This document shows, piece by piece, positions 63,580 through 64,000 of a DNA stretch of 64,000 nucleotides (the stretch's first letter is position 1; each line of letters starts with the position of its first letter). The notes beneath the pieces were generated by a model, which was given only the letters and a program-made list of their open reading frames with translations, was not told where the DNA came from and ran no database searches. The DNA is from Asanoa sp. WMMD1127 (GTDB lineage: Bacteria; Actinomycetota; Actinomycetes; Mycobacteriales; Micromonosporaceae): contig NZ_JARUBP010000001.1 of assembly GCF_029626225.1 (NCBI RefSeq), forward strand, positions 5,394,001 to 5,458,000. The letters run 5' to 3'. A program made the translations under genes and the position numbers.

Positions 63580-64000
63580 TGCCCAAGACGAACCCGATCG
63601 ACCCTGACTACTTCAAGGACGAGCGCGGCACCGCGCCGTTCTCCGTCATCGGCACCACCGTCCCGCGCTCCGACGCGCTCGGCCACGTCACCGGCCGCAC
63701 CGAGTACTTCGAGGACCGGACCTTCCCCAACCTGGCCCACCTCAAGATCCACCGTTCGCCGCACCACCACGCCCGCATCGACAGCGTCGACTGCTCCGAC
63801 GCGCTCCAGGTCCCCGGCGTGCTGCGCGTCATCACCCACCAGGACGTGCCGGCCAACTGGTACACGGTCCTGCGGCTCATCGGCATCGGCCCCGACGACG
63901 AACCGGTCCTGGCCGAGGACCGCGTGCTCTACAAGGGAGAGCCGATCGTCGCCGTGGTCGCCGACTCGGAGGCCGCCGCGCTCGAAGGCGCCAGCCGCGT
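63579..64000 (+). CDS. Molybdenum hydroxylase large subunit, CoxL/XdhA-like (partial at the right edge)
   Basis: The first 140 codons of the molybdopterin-binding subunit. FSVIGTTVPRSDALGHVTGR and TEYFEDRTFPNLAHLKIHRS are the usual start of the family's a/b hammerhead domain, followed by HHHARIDSVDCSDALQVPGV and LYKGEPIVAVVADSEAAALE. The catalytic domain lies beyond the window, so the substrate class (CO, purine, aldehyde or aromatic) cannot be judged. The overlap with the small-subunit stop shows cotranscription. Confidence 0.92.

Overview
The window is very GC-rich, densely coded bacterial DNA with strong third-position GC bias, many GTG starts and 1- or 4-base start/stop overlaps. It looks like an actinobacterium. 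A furA-katG pair with a leaderless-type furA promoter, PucR and MmyB-type regulators, sugar ABC operons without their own ATPase and many leaderless-type starts all fit. A degenerate AAGGGCCC/TTAACGC-type intergenic repeat after the UvrA gene resembles repeats I remember from Micromonosporaceae, so that family is my best guess, but it is unproven. I saw no rRNA or tRNA gene, CRISPR array, insertion sequence or phage gene, and no gap longer than about 230 bases lacks a gene.

Layout. 1-114 is the end of a LuxR-type regulator. 186-3464 is an operon for a phosphorylated ketose: class II aldolase, HAD phosphatase, DhaL and DhaK. 3482-5030 is a broken DUF4062/NB-ARC/TPR regulator with a frameshift and an internal deletion. 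5503-17224 (minus strand) is a tightly packed operon of about eleven genes. It holds a PotABCD-like importer, an ADP-forming acyl-CoA synthetase, an acyl-CoA dehydrogenase, a PaaG-like crotonase, a thiolase-fold protein lacking the nucleophilic cysteine with its DUF35 partner, an MFS permease and a 2,4-dienoyl-CoA-reductase-like SDR. A divergent PucR regulator is followed by an aldehyde dehydrogenase and a ThDP-dependent decarboxylase-like enzyme (17454-21892). Together these look like a catabolic island that takes up an organic acid or a precursor and cleaves a CoA thioester by retro-aldol chemistry. This is my best candidate for an undescribed pathway.

21910-26696 holds small redox genes: nitroreductase, VOC protein, aldo/keto reductase with an MmyB-type regulator, and alcohol dehydrogenase with a cupin. 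26733-38038 is a rhamnoside-utilisation locus: LacI regulator, MalFG-type permeases, intracellular GH78, sugar-binding lipoprotein, GH1 and a secreted GH78 with an inserted domain, closed by a strong terminator hairpin. LacI-type palindromes lie between the regulator and the permeases, one of them over the permease start codon.

38174-45230 carries a DedA membrane protein, Tat-exported PhoX-like and esterase proteins, an SDR and a short UvrA paralogue. furA-katG (45358-48065) follows and ends in a 15-bp hairpin. 48135-54650 is a series of single genes: GNAT, secreted phospholipase A2, FetB-like permease, a DUF4395 protein, a ureohydrolase with a DRH metal motif that suggests guanidine hydrolase rather than agmatinase, a pentapeptide-like protein, DinB and an APH-family kinase. 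54647-60198 has a NarL-type two-component system, an internally duplicated membrane protein and a membrane PAS-GGDEF protein. After three small genes, a GntR regulator (61561-62223) diverges from a CoxM-CoxS-CoxL-type molybdenum hydroxylase operon that runs off the right edge. Palindromic operator candidates lie between them.
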